A DNA stretch of 64,000 nt from JAJDNH01 sp964552395 (GCA_964552395.1 CAZKGM010000015.1:1-64000), one strand, 5' to 3'; positions 34,731 to 44,258 are shown, counted from the first letter of the stretch. Program-made: numbers and translations. Notes: generated by a model from the sequence alone, not told the origin.

Positions 34731-36644
34731 ATGTGCGGAATCGTGGGTTGGGTGGACGTACGGGGCCGGGTCAACGAAGCCACCATCGCGCAGATGTGTG
34801 AGCAGATCCGGCACCGCGGCCCCGACGGCCACGGCTCGTGGGTCAGCCCTGATGCCACGGTCGGGCTGGGTCACCGGCGGCTCGCGATCATCGACCTCAG
34901 CCAGGCCGCGGCGCAGCCGATGGCGAACGAGCGCGGCGACATCCAGCTCGTATTCAACGGCGAGATCTACAACTTCCTTGAGCTCCGGCGCGAGCTCGAG
35001 GCGGCCGGCCACACATTCCGGAGCCAGACCGACTCCGAGGTCATCATCCACGGCTACGAGGAGTGGGGCGCCGAGAGGTACCTCGAGCGCCTGCGCGGGA
35101 TGTTCGCATTCGCCCTGTGGGACGGCGGACGCCGGCAGCTGCACGTCGCCAGGGACCGCATCGGGATCAAGCCCTTGTACTACGCCGAGCTGCCGGGGGG
35201 CGGTCTCGCGCTCGCCTCCGAGGCAAAGGCGCTGCTCGCCCACTCGGAGCTGTCGGTCGCGCTCGACGACGACGGCCTCCGCGGCTACCTCGCCTACGGC
35301 TACGTCCCTCATGAGCGGTCAGTTTTTCGCGGCGTGAAGAAGCTGCGCCCCGGACACGCGCTCTGCTGGCAGGGGGGGCGGGTCAGCGAACGACGGTGGT
35401 GGGAGCTGTGCTACGAGCCGCAGGAGCTGTCCGGAGGCCGCGGGGATCTCGTGGAGGGAATCGGCCGGCTGCTCCGCGAGCAGGTCGAGGCGCACATGGT
35501 TGCCGACGTGCCCGTGGGCTCTTTCCTGTCCGGCGGCGTCGACTCCTCGACCGTCACCGCGCTGGCCAGAAAGAGCGTCGGGGACGCCCTCAGCACCTTC
35601 TGCGTGGGCTTCGACGCCGGCTCTCAGGACGATCTCCACTACTCCCGCCTGGTCGCCGACGCGCTCGGCACCGAGCACCACACGATGCAGCTCACCGGAG
35701 ACGACGCGCGCCGCCTGCTGCCGACGCTGGCGGGAATCATGGACGAGCCGCTGTACGACCCCTCCGTGCTGGCAACGCTGGTTCTGGCCGGCTTTGCGCG
35801 GCAACGGGTGAAGGTGGCGCTGTCCGGTACCGGTGGTGACGAGGTCTTCGCCGGCTACGGCTGGTTTGCCTCGCAGGTCGGCTACGCACATCTACGGTCG
35901 AGGCTGGGGCCGCTGTGGCGCCCCCTCTCCGCGGCCGCCAACCCACTGGTCGACCTGCTACGGCGCCTGCCGTTCGGCATGCGGGCGCCCGGCGCGTTCA
36001 AGCTCGTCGGCCGCACTCAGCCCGAGCGTTCCTTTCTGGTGCGCGGCTTCTTCGACTCCTGGGAGCAGCGGCGACTGCTCGGCAACGGCGTCGATGCGGC
36101 GGTCCCGGAGGGAGAGCACCTGTGGGTTCACGAGCGCACGTGGCGCGCCGAATGGCCCTTGGTGCCGGCCATCCTCAACCACGACCTCTGCAGTTTCCTG
36201 CCGGACAACTGTCTCGTGCTGCTCGACCGTACGACCATGGCCCACGGCCTCGAGGCCCGCGTGCCGCTGCTCGACCACGGGCTGGTCGAGGCCGTGTTCC
36301 GGATCCCGTGGCAGGAGCTGTCCAGTGGGAACGGAGACAAGAGGCTCCTGAAGGAGATCGCAGCCAAGGTGGTGCCGAGGGACGTTCTCACCCGCGCCAA
36401 GTCCGGCTTCTCGCCGCCCTTCAAGGTGTGGCTGCGCGAGGGCGGTATGTCGACCCTCGCCCGCGAGCTGATGACCGGCGCCCTGGCCGAGGACGGCGTC
36501 ATCGAGCCGCGGTTTGTCGAGCTACTGCTGCGCCGCCGGGCGCTTCGTCGGTGGAACAAGCTGTGGCTCCTGATCGTGCTCGAGTGGTGGTACCGCCGTT
36601 GGATCCGGAGTGAGACCCCCGCCACGGCGGCTGGAGTAACCTGA
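34731..36644 (+). CDS. asnB: Asparagine synthetase, glutamine-hydrolysing
   Basis: A 637-residue AsnB. The N-terminal class II glutamine amidotransferase (1-200) has the nucleophile Cys2 (MCGIVGWVD), RHRGPDG and FNGEIYNF. The C-terminal synthetase has the ATP-pyrophosphatase loop SGGVDSS at about 263. Such longer AsnB proteins in polysaccharide or natural-product clusters often amidate other acids rather than free aspartate. Here it lies between an RND pump and an ABC exporter on the same strand, which is an odd context for a housekeeping enzyme. GGAG lies just before the ATG. Whether it makes asparagine or modifies an exported compound cannot be told. Confidence 0.9.
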   Translation: MCGIVGWVDVRGRVNEATIAQMCEQIRHRGPDGHGSWVSPDATVGLGHRRLAIIDLSQAAAQPMANERGDIQLVFNGEIYNFLELRRELEAAGHTFRSQTDSEVIIHGYEEWGAERYLERLRGMFAFALWDGGRRQLHVARDRIGIKPLYYAELPGGGLALASEAKALLAHSELSVALDDDGLRGYLAYGYVPHERSVFRGVKKLRPGHALCWQGGRVSERRWWELCYEPQELSGGRGDLVEGIGRLLREQVEAHMVADVPVGSFLSGGVDSSTVTALARKSVGDALSTFCVGFDAGSQDDLHYSRLVADALGTEHHTMQLTGDDARRLLPTLAGIMDEPLYDPSVLATLVLAGFARQRVKVALSGTGGDEVFAGYGWFASQVGYAHLRSRLGPLWRPLSAAANPLVDLLRRLPFGMRAPGAFKLVGRTQPERSFLVRGFFDSWEQRRLLGNGVDAAVPEGEHLWVHERTWRAEWPLVPAILNHDLCSFLPDNCLVLLDRTTMAHGLEARVPLLDHGLVEAVFRIPWQELSSGNGDKRLLKEIAAKVVPRDVLTRAKSGFSPPFKVWLREGGMSTLARELMTGALAEDGVIEPRFVELLLRRRALRRWNKLWLLIVLEWWYRRWIRSETPATAAGVT

Positions 36645-36648
36645 AGTC

Positions 36649-38535
36649 GTGAAGCACTTTCTACGCGTTCTGTGGGTGGCCCGACGCCACGCAGCGTGGG
36701 TGCTGCTGGTGGTCGTGAGCATGGCGATGGTGGCCTGTGCAACCGTGTTCGCACTCAACCTGATCCGCCCGATCTATGACAGCCTGCTGAGCCCGGGTAG
36801 CGCGTCGCCGGTCGCCGGCGCGGCCGTCACGCCGAAGCCGTTCCTGGTCAGCTGGCTCGACTCCGTCTCGCTGCAGGCCCAGGGCTGGATCCAGGGTCGC
36901 CTCGGCACCGGCCGTTCGACCCTGCTACTGCTGGTGCTGGTTGCGATCGTGGTCAAGAATGTGTTCACCTTCCTGGCTCGCTACTCAGTGGCCCAGCTGG
37001 GATTGGCCACGGTCAGGGATCTCCGCAATCTGGTCTTCGACGCCGTCCTCCGCCAGAGCCCACGTTACTTCCACGACATTTCGTCGGGCATGCTGATGGC
37101 CCGCGTGGTCAACGATGTCCGCCTGGTCCAGGAGGCGCTCGCGGAGCGCTTTGGCGACCTGCTGCAGAGCTCGGTGACGCTGATCGCGATCCTCGCCTAC
37201 CTGTTCTCGCTGAACCTGCACCTGTCCCTGGTCGTGCTCCTCCTGGCACCGGCGCTGCTGGCCCCGGTGGTCTACTTCGCCCGCCGACTTCGGCGGCGTT
37301 CCTGGCAGTCGCAGGAACGGATGGGCGATCTCACCACTGTCCTCGACGAGGCGGTGCAGGGCATGACGGTGATCCAGGCGTTCGGCATGGAGAAGTTCGA
37401 AGCGAAACGATTCAGAAACGCGACCTATCGCCACTTCTGGGCCAACTTGCGGGCGCGGGCGATCCAGATCGCCAACGCGCCGGTAATGGAGATCGTGGGC
37501 GCCCTGGGAGCGCTGGCCCTGATCGCCTACGCGTCGTCCAGGATCGCCAGCGGCGCCATGACGTTGGGAGACTTCTCGGCCTTCCTGCTCGGCCTCTGGG
37601 CTGCCTACGCTCCGGTCAAGAACCTGAACCAGTTCAACCTGGCGCTGCAGCAGGCTGTGGTGGCGTCGCAGCGGATCTTCGAGGTGATCGACGAGCCGGT
37701 CGACATCCTCGACCTGCCAGAAGCGGTCACCGTGGAAGGAATCGGAGACGGCGTCGAGCTGGACAGGGTGTGGTTCGCCTACGAGGCGGGAACGTGGGTT
37801 CTCTCCGATCTCAGCATCTCCGTTCCGGCCGGCCGCACCGTCGCCCTCGTGGGCCCGTCCGGCGCCGGCAAGAGCACCGTCGCGCAGCTCATTCCCAGGT
37901 TCTGGGACGTGCAGCGGGGCGCGGTTCGCGTCGCGGGACGCGACGTACGCGAGGCGACTCTCGCCAGCCTGCGCGGCCTCATCGGCCTCGTCACCCAGGA
38001 CACGATCCTGTTCAACGACACGGTCCGGGCCAACATCGCCTTCGGTCGCGACGACGCTCCCCAGGATCGCCTCGAGGCCGCTGCGCGGGCCGCCTTCGCG
38101 CACGAGTTCATCGTCAAGCTGCCGGACGGTTACGACACTGCGGTCGGTGAGAGCGGCCTCAACCTGTCGGGCGGACAGCGCCAGCGGTTGGCGATCGCCC
38201 GCGCCCTGTTCAAGGACCCACCAATCCTGATCCTCGACGAGGCAACGTCGTCGCTGGACGCCGAAGCCGAGAGGCTCGTCCAGGAAGCCCTCGAGAACCT
38301 CATGAAGGGGCGAACGACTCTGGTTATCGCGCACCGCCTGTCCACGGTCAGGAACGCCGATGCGATCCTCGTCCTGCAGCGGGGCCGGGTCGTGGAGCAG
38401 GGGACGTTTCAGGAGCTCCTGGCGGCGGATGGCGTGTTCGCCCACCTGGTCTCGATGCACGAGTTGGCGGGCGGGGGCGACGTACCAGGCCCACCGGCCC
38501 CGCCGGAGCAGAATCCGGAGAGTGCCGGTCCATGA
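36649..38535 (+). CDS. ABC exporter, MsbA-like (fused permease and ATPase)
   Basis: A 628-residue half-transporter that should act as a dimer. Six membrane helices are seen, with a long loop between TM1 and TM2 (about 45-90), then the ATPase with Walker A GPSGAGKST (about 401-409), Q-loop in GLVTQDTILFND, signature LNLSGGQRQR, Walker B LILDEATSSLD and a switch His in AHRLST. MsbA-type exporters move lipids, glycans or peptides across the inner membrane. GTG start 4 bp after the asnB stop; it overlaps the next adaptor by 4 bp (ATGA), so the group is coupled. The last 25 residues are Pro-rich. Confidence 0.92.
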   Translation: MKHFLRVLWVARRHAAWVLLVVVSMAMVACATVFALNLIRPIYDSLLSPGSASPVAGAAVTPKPFLVSWLDSVSLQAQGWIQGRLGTGRSTLLLLVLVAIVVKNVFTFLARYSVAQLGLATVRDLRNLVFDAVLRQSPRYFHDISSGMLMARVVNDVRLVQEALAERFGDLLQSSVTLIAILAYLFSLNLHLSLVVLLLAPALLAPVVYFARRLRRRSWQSQERMGDLTTVLDEAVQGMTVIQAFGMEKFEAKRFRNATYRHFWANLRARAIQIANAPVMEIVGALGALALIAYASSRIASGAMTLGDFSAFLLGLWAAYAPVKNLNQFNLALQQAVVASQRIFEVIDEPVDILDLPEAVTVEGIGDGVELDRVWFAYEAGTWVLSDLSISVPAGRTVALVGPSGAGKSTVAQLIPRFWDVQRGAVRVAGRDVREATLASLRGLIGLVTQDTILFNDTVRANIAFGRDDAPQDRLEAAARAAFAHEFIVKLPDGYDTAVGESGLNLSGGQRQRLAIARALFKDPPILILDEATSSLDAEAERLVQEALENLMKGRTTLVIAHRLSTVRNADAILVLQRGRVVEQGTFQELLAADGVFAHLVSMHELAGGGDVPGPPAPPEQNPESAGP

Positions 38536-39671
38536 CGAAGTTGCAAAGACACGCCTCCTCCCCTTTCCTGACGGCCTGCCGCCGCATCACGGCAACACCG
38601 GTACGGGCACGTCCGGCGCGGGTCGCCGGGCTCGCCTCTACTCTCGGTATCGTCGTCCTCGCCGTCGGCTGCGGCAGCGGGCCCGGGACGCCGCGGCAGC
38701 CGGCGCCCGCCGTCACTACCGTGCGTGCCGCTGCGCGGCGGGTGGAGGTCGGGCTGCCCTTCACAGGTCTCGTCCAGCCGGCCCACGCCGTCCGCCTGGT
38801 AGCGCTCGTGGAGGGCCGCGTGACCCGGGTGGCGGTGGCGGACGGCGGGGAGGTGGCTGCGGGACGGCTCCTGCTGACCCTGGGCGGGCCCCAGGTCGAG
38901 GCTCGGCGGCAGGCGCTCGCGGCCGCTGCCGACAGCGCACGGCAGCAGGTCGCAGCGACTGCGACACGCCTCGCGCAGGCACAACGTCGAGCGCAGTCCC
39001 ATCTCGCCGGCCCCGGTGAGCTCACCCGGGCGGAGCGGGATGCTGCGGCGAGTCGGGCCAGCCTGGCCGATGCACATGGGGCGCTCGCACAGCTTGACTC
39101 GGCGCTCCAGGTCACCGCACCGGTCTCCGGACGGTTCACGAACCGCCAGGTCAGCCCGGGACAGGACGTCGCGCCCGGCGACCCGCTGGCCGAAATCCTC
39201 GAGCCGGGCTCGCTGCGTGTTACGGCCGAGGTCATGCCCAGGTCGAGCCTCGAGCTCGGCAAGGGGCAGGCGGCCGAGATCGACCGCGCCTCCGCAGGGC
39301 CGCTCCTCGCCACGGTTGCCGCGGTGCAGCCGACGGTCGGTCCCGGGGGCACGGTGCGGGTCTGGCTGACCGGGAAGGCCCTCGATTCCTTGGCGCCGGG
39401 GACCGCCGTGCGCGGGCGCATCGTCGCGGCGGTTCACGAGCACGCCGTGACCGTCCCGGCATCGGCCGTCGTGCGGGACAAGGACGATCGGCCGCTGGTC
39501 TTCGTCGGCCATGCCACGCCATTCGAAGAACGCGCCGTGACCACAGGCGAGACAGGGCCCGGTTGGATCGAGATCACCAGCGGCCTCGCGGCCGGCGACG
39601 AGGTCGTGACGGCGGGCGCCTACGAGCTCTACTGGGCCGGTTTTGCCCAGACCTACAAGGTCGAGGACTGA
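38532..39671 (+). CDS. RND efflux periplasmic adaptor II
   Basis: A 379-residue membrane-fusion protein. After a basic N-terminus and a hydrophobic stretch with VLAVGCGSG (lipobox-like Cys near 55), the lipoyl halves (VRLVALVEGRVTRVAVADG and VSGRFTNRQVSPGQDV) flank a short alpha-hairpin with Ala/Arg/Gln heptads. Barrel domains complete it (TVRVWLTGKALDSLAPGTAV). The long N-terminus is unusual; a shorter start is possible. ATG overlaps the end of the ABC gene. It is followed by a 142-bp gap with the 8-bp repeat, then its RND partner. Confidence 0.86.
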   Translation: MTKLQRHASSPFLTACRRITATPVRARPARVAGLASTLGIVVLAVGCGSGPGTPRQPAPAVTTVRAAARRVEVGLPFTGLVQPAHAVRLVALVEGRVTRVAVADGGEVAAGRLLLTLGGPQVEARRQALAAAADSARQQVAATATRLAQAQRRAQSHLAGPGELTRAERDAAASRASLADAHGALAQLDSALQVTAPVSGRFTNRQVSPGQDVAPGDPLAEILEPGSLRVTAEVMPRSSLELGKGQAAEIDRASAGPLLATVAAVQPTVGPGGTVRVWLTGKALDSLAPGTAVRGRIVAAVHEHAVTVPASAVVRDKDDRPLVFVGHATPFEERAVTTGETGPGWIEITSGLAAGDEVVTAGAYELYWAGFAQTYKVED

Positions 39672-39745
39672 TGAAGCCGGGTGCGGCAACGCGGCCAGGT
39701 AGTGTGCTCTCCAGGCCCACCCGGCACCGCGCAGTTACCTGGCGG

Positions 39746-39809
39746 CACCTCCTCACTTCGTCACCTCCTCACCTCCTTACTTCCTCACCTCTTCACCTCC
39801 TCACCTCCT
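39746..39809. repeat. 8-bp tandem repeat (CACCTCCT), eight units
   Basis: Eight strictly in-register 8-bp units with consensus CACCTCCT end 4 bp before the RND start at 39814. Units vary at a few places (for example CACTTCGT, TACTTCCT, CACCTCTT). CACCTCCT is exactly the anti-Shine-Dalgarno sequence at the 3' end of bacterial 16S rRNA; on the minus strand the tract reads as eight copies of AGGAGGTG. The RND gene has no Shine-Dalgarno site of its own between the repeat and its ATG. Confidence 0.85.
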
Positions 39810-39813
39810 CCCT

Positions 39814-42800
39814 ATGCGCCGCCTGATCGCCCACCTCATCGAGAGGCCGCTCGAGGCCGGGCTCGGCGCCCTGGTGGTGACGCTCCTCGGCCTGTACGGC
39901 GCCGGCCACATGAGCGTCGACCTGTTCCCCAACCTCGACGTGCCGGTGGTGCAGGTCATCGCCCACGCGCCGGGAACCGCGCCGCAGGACCTGGAGCTCA
40001 CCGTAACGCGCCCGGTGGAGGACGCCTTGAAGGGAGCCCCCGGCATCCGCCGCGTCGCCTCGACCACGATGCAGGGCGTGGCCGTGATCACGGTGCAGTT
40101 CGCGTGGGGCACCCGGGTTCGCGACGCCAGGCAAATCGTGCTGGGCCGGCTCGGTGAGATTGGCTCACGGCTCCCGGCCGGCGTCGTCCCCAGGCTCGAG
40201 CACATCGGGACCACGCTCGAGGAGGTCGGCGGCTGGGCCATTTGGGGCGCCGGCAAGCCGGTCGAGATCGGTCCGATCGTGCGCCGCGACCTGGTCGCGC
40301 GGCTGATGACGGTGGACGGGGTGTCGCTGGTGGACGTGATCGGCGGCGAGCGCCTGGCATTCTGGATCGATGTTCAGCCGGAGCGGCTGGCCGCTCTGGG
40401 CCTTACCCTAGGCGATCTTGAGAACGCCGTGCGGCGCACCCACGGCGCCGACGTCGCCGGCTTTATCGAGCGAGCCAACGAGGATGTCGTGGTCCGGGCC
40501 GACTCGCGGCTGCTGACCACCGCCGCCCTGGCGGCGGTACCAGTGGCGCTCACCGGCGGCCGCAGCCTGACCCTCGGCCAGATCGCGACCGTACGCGAGG
40601 GGCGAGCGCCACGCCACAGTGAAGTGCGGGCGAACGGCGTGCCGGCGATGGCGGTCTTTGTGCGCAAGCAGCCTGGGGCCAGCACCATCACCGTCGAGCG
40701 TGCGGTCGAGGCAGCGCTCGCGAGGGCGCGGACCTTGCTGCCTCCCGGGACTCACATCGCGAAGTTCTACGACCAGTCCGAGGTCCTGGTCGAGGCGCGG
40801 CGCGCCATCGTTCACGACCTGGTGGCCGGAGCGCTGCTCGCGGTGCTCGTGCTGTGGCTTTTCCTCGGCTCGCCACGGCCGACGATTGCCGTCGCCCTCA
40901 CGATCCCGCTGTCCCTGCTCGCAACGCTGATCGTCCTGTGGCTCGCCGGCCAGAGCCTCAACGTGATCACCATGGCCGCGCTCACGCTCGCGGTGGGGAT
41001 GATTGTGGACGACGCGATCGTCGTGACCGAGAACGTCTTCCGCCACCGCGAGGCGGGCGAGGAACCCGCCGAGGCCGCCGCCTCGGGGACCGCCGAGATC
41101 GTCGCAGCGGACGCCTCGGGAACCTTCACCACGGTCGCCGCCTTCGTACCCCTGCTGATGGTGGGCGGCCTCGCCGCGGTGTTCCTGCGCCCGTTCGGTC
41201 TCACTGTGTCGGCGGCGCTGCTGGCGTCGCTCGTCCTCTCGCTGACGACCGTTCCGGTCATGCTGGCGCATGGACGCGGCGACGTTCTTCGGCAAGCCCC
41301 GGGCCGCCGCGTCCTGCTGCATCTCGAGCAGCGGCTCGACGCCGCACTCGGGTGGGTGTTCGGTCACCGCCTTCTGACCCTTCTGACGACCGCCGTCCTC
41401 GGCCTGCTCATGGTCGCCGCGTTGGCGCTGCGCCACGGCGCGGTCTCCTTGCTGCCACCGGTCGACGAGGGGGCGTTGCTGGTGGAGTACGTGCTGCCGC
41501 CCGGCGTGTCGCTGCGGGAGAGCCTACGGGTCGGTCAGGAGATCGGCCTGCGCGCCGCAAAGCTGCCCGGCGTGCTTCTGGTGGAGGAGAGGGTCGGCGC
41601 GCCGGAGGGTGGCGCCAGCGTCGAGGGCATCAACCGCGGCGAGCTACGGATCAAGCTTGCTCCCTTGGACTCCGGGCGGCCCTCCGCCGATCAGCTGCTG
41701 CAGCGCCTGAGCCAGGCCTCGGCCGACATTCCGGGCGTGATCCTGCAGCTGCACCAGCCCACTCAGGAGCGGATGGACGAGGCGTTTTCCGGCCTGCCCA
41801 CTGTGTTCGGCGTTACCATCTTCGGACCCGACCTGGCTCGGCTCGAGGCCATCTCGTTGCGCGTCGAGAAGATTCTCGACGATGATCCGGCGGTCCACAA
41901 CGTCATTAACAACTCCCGGTTCCACAGGCCGCAGCTCGACGTCCGCATCGACGGCGAGCGCTGCGCGGCTGTCGGCGTCGACCCGGCCGACGCGCGCCGG
42001 ACCGTCGCCGCGGCGCTTTGGGGCGACGAGGTGCTGCGGGTGCTTCGAGACCGAGAGCAGGTCGGGATCCTGTTGAAGGTTGAGGGTTTCGGGCAAGGGC
42101 TCGACGCCATCGGCACCCTCCCGGTTCCGGCCCGCGGAGGAACGGTCGTGCCGCTGGCAAAGGTAGCGACCCTCACCCTGCACCGGGTCGCCGCCCAGAT
42201 CGAACGCTTGAACGGCCAGCGCCAGCTGACCCTCCCCGCCGAGGTCGAGGGCAACCTGCTGGGAGTGGCGCACCGCCTCGACCGCCGCTTCGCCGCCATG
42301 AGGCTGCCGACGGGCTACAGCGTGGAGTGCACGGGCCAATACCGGGTCCTGCTCAAGACCGCACGCGAGCTCGCCTTCGTGCTGCTGTCGGCGGCAGCGG
42401 TGATCCTCGCCATCATGACCCTGGAGTTTGGCTCGCTCAAGCAGGCCGTGTGGATCCTCGCTGTGGTGCCCGTGAGCCTGGGCGGCGGCGCGGCCGGCCT
42501 CGCCCTCACCGGCGCCGGTCTCAACGTGGCAGCCGCCATGGGCGCCATCACCCTGCTCGGCATCGGCGTCAACAACGGCATCGTGCTGCTCGACTTCGCC
42601 AACCGCCTGCACAGGGACGGGGCCGAGCCCGCGACCGCGCTGCGCACGGCGGCCCGCATCCGCCTGCGTCCGATCCTCGCTACCACCCTGACCACGATCG
42701 CCGGCCTACTGCCCTCGGCGGTCGGCCTCGGCACCGGTCAGCACGTCTTCCAACCGTTCGCGATCATGGTCATTTGCGGCCTCGCGGTCGGCACCATCGC

Positions 42801-42843
42801 CACACTGCTCGTCCTGCCGGCAGCGGTGGTCCGCCTCCGCTGA
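39814..42843 (+). CDS. RND efflux pump II
   Basis: A 1009-residue RND exporter, paralogous to the pump at 31654 but clearly diverged. The N-terminus begins MRRLIAHLIERPLEAGLGALVV; TM4 carries LAVGMIVDDAIVVTENVF with the proton-relay Asp pair. The second half has LGIGVNNGIVLLDFANR. It should pair with the adaptor encoded just upstream; no outer-membrane partner is adjacent, so the one at 29105 may be shared. Its translation start is unusual: a pyrimidine tandem repeat directly abuts the ATG and no Shine-Dalgarno site is visible. It is the last gene of the long plus-strand run. Confidence 0.92.
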   Translation: MRRLIAHLIERPLEAGLGALVVTLLGLYGAGHMSVDLFPNLDVPVVQVIAHAPGTAPQDLELTVTRPVEDALKGAPGIRRVASTTMQGVAVITVQFAWGTRVRDARQIVLGRLGEIGSRLPAGVVPRLEHIGTTLEEVGGWAIWGAGKPVEIGPIVRRDLVARLMTVDGVSLVDVIGGERLAFWIDVQPERLAALGLTLGDLENAVRRTHGADVAGFIERANEDVVVRADSRLLTTAALAAVPVALTGGRSLTLGQIATVREGRAPRHSEVRANGVPAMAVFVRKQPGASTITVERAVEAALARARTLLPPGTHIAKFYDQSEVLVEARRAIVHDLVAGALLAVLVLWLFLGSPRPTIAVALTIPLSLLATLIVLWLAGQSLNVITMAALTLAVGMIVDDAIVVTENVFRHREAGEEPAEAAASGTAEIVAADASGTFTTVAAFVPLLMVGGLAAVFLRPFGLTVSAALLASLVLSLTTVPVMLAHGRGDVLRQAPGRRVLLHLEQRLDAALGWVFGHRLLTLLTTAVLGLLMVAALALRHGAVSLLPPVDEGALLVEYVLPPGVSLRESLRVGQEIGLRAAKLPGVLLVEERVGAPEGGASVEGINRGELRIKLAPLDSGRPSADQLLQRLSQASADIPGVILQLHQPTQERMDEAFSGLPTVFGVTIFGPDLARLEAISLRVEKILDDDPAVHNVINNSRFHRPQLDVRIDGERCAAVGVDPADARRTVAAALWGDEVLRVLRDREQVGILLKVEGFGQGLDAIGTLPVPARGGTVVPLAKVATLTLHRVAAQIERLNGQRQLTLPAEVEGNLLGVAHRLDRRFAAMRLPTGYSVECTGQYRVLLKTARELAFVLLSAAAVILAIMTLEFGSLKQAVWILAVVPVSLGGGAAGLALTGAGLNVAAAMGAITLLGIGVNNGIVLLDFANRLHRDGAEPATALRTAARIRLRPILATTLTTIAGLLPSAVGLGTGQHVFQPFAIMVICGLAVGTIATLLVLPAAVVRLR

Positions 42844-43471
42844 CCTGCCTCGGAAAACGCCAGACGCTAGACGTCCCCCCAACCCACCCGGAGAACGCAG
42901 GCCCAACGCACTTCAGAGAATGGTGCGCTCAAACGGGCGTGCCGGGCGAGGCATTCCCCTGGAGGGCGTGGGGCAGGGCGGCGCCATGGGAGGGGAATGC
43001 CGACGCCGGGCTCCCACGGTCCTTGGCGACGGGAGCATCCGCCACACGATTGAGGGAGGCAGCTCGAGCGGCCTCCGGTGGGCGCCGTGAGGGTGCCGAT
43101 CCCTTGTCGTGGCCGTGCGACCGCCGGAGACGCGAGACGGCTGGGTGCGGCAACACCCAGACGGCCGCCGGGGCTTCGGAGAACCCTCCCCAAGCCTCCT
43201 GTGCCCGGTGCCCCCGCCGCCCGCGGCGGGATGGCCGCTCGCCTCCTCCCGCCCCTCCCCCGTTTCCCACAGCCTCCACAGGTTCGACGACGACGATGTA
43301 CTCTCACCTATCTTGCCGGTCAGAACCATGACCCATGTACCCGGCCCCTACGGGGTATGTGTCGGGTGGGGGGTGGTCCACTCCCCGTATGTTGAGGACA
43401 GCGAGACGCGAAGAGCACGGCCCTGGCTGGCGTATCGCCCGTCGCAGTAGATCGCGAGCGGATGACCCGGG
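42844..43471. other. Structured gap between convergent genes
   Basis: 628 bp without a supported gene. It holds several hairpins: GGCATTCCCCT (42950-42960) against AGGGGAATGCC (42991-43001) with flanks that keep matching; CTGGGTG/CACCCAG with a 6-nt loop at 43141-43160; CCCGCCG/CGGCGGG with a CCCG loop at 43213-43230; and a GGGG-GTGG/CCACTCCCC stem near 43367. No poly-T tract is seen. It may be a structured RNA, terminator or repeat element. Confidence 0.5.
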
Positions 43472-44254
43472 CTACACCAGGAGATCGCCGCGGAGGACGG
43501 TGACGGCGCGGCCGGAGAGGGCCACGCGCTCCCCAAGGAGGCGAACGTGGACGACACCGCCGCGCGCCGATGCCTGGTAGCCGACCAGGTTCTCCCGACC
43601 GAGACGCTCGCTCCAGAACGGACCGAGAACACAGTGCGCGGAGCCGGTGACCGGGTCCTCGGGTATGCCGACCGCCGGGGCGAAGAAGCGCGAGACGAAG
43701 TCGAAGCGTTCATCGGCCGAGGCTGCCGTGACGATGACGCCGCGGGCGGTCACGCGCAGGAGTGCCGCCATGTCCGGGGCCAGGGAACGGACGACCGCGT
43801 CGGACTCGAGCTCGACAAGGAGGTCCTCGACGCTCCCGCCGACCCACCGCGGGCGAATCCCGAGCGCCTCGGCAAGACCGGCGGGCGGTTCGACTGCCGC
43901 GGGCGGCCGGGACGGGAAGTCGAGCTCAATGAGGTCGTCGTCCGGCCGCGCCCGGAGCTCCCCGCTGCGGGTTCTGTAGCGGATGAGACCGGCCCCTACG
44001 AGCCCTTCGCTCCACAGCACGTGCGACGTCGCAAGCGTGGCGTGACCACACAGCTCGACCTCGACCGCCGGCGTGAACCAGCGCAGCCGGAAGTCGTCGC
44101 CCTCGCGATGAACGAAGGCGGTCTCGGAGAGGTTCATCTCCACCGCCACGGCCTGCATCCAGGCGTCGTCGGCCGGCCCGTCCAGCGGCACGACCGCCGC
44201 CGGGTTGCCCGAGAACGGCTCGGCAGTGAACGCGTCGACTTGGTAGACCCTCAT
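43472..44254 (-). CDS. PhzF-family isomerase
   Basis: A 260-residue protein of the PhzF/diaminopimelate-epimerase-like fold. Conserved pieces are FSGNPAAVV near the N-terminus, NLSETAFV with the catalytic Glu (about 43), ELCGHATLA and the second-half DPVTGSAHC. PhzF itself isomerises a dihydroxyanthranilate in phenazine synthesis, but most family members have other, unknown substrates, and no phenazine genes are nearby. It is the third gene of a MocR-aminotransferase-PhzF operon, 4 bp after the aminotransferase stop. Confidence 0.88.
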   Translation of the reverse strand: MRVYQVDAFTAEPFSGNPAAVVPLDGPADDAWMQAVAVEMNLSETAFVHREGDDFRLRWFTPAVEVELCGHATLATSHVLWSEGLVGAGLIRYRTRSGELRARPDDDLIELDFPSRPPAAVEPPAGLAEALGIRPRWVGGSVEDLLVELESDAVVRSLAPDMAALLRVTARGVIVTAASADERFDFVSRFFAPAVGIPEDPVTGSAHCVLGPFWSERLGRENLVGYQASARGGVVHVRLLGERVALSGRAVTVLRGDLLV

Positions 44255-44258
44255 CGCA

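Noticed and set aside
34695..34731. Precursor peptide for a lasso-type or similar product next to asnB and the ABC gene
   Set aside because: Only about 35 bp lie between the genes and no small frame is present; no protease gene is near, so a lasso cluster is not supported.
39746..39809. Tandem repeat considered as a CRISPR or coding repeat
   Set aside because: The 8-bp period has no spacers, and no frame through it continues into a gene; it is a simple tandem array.
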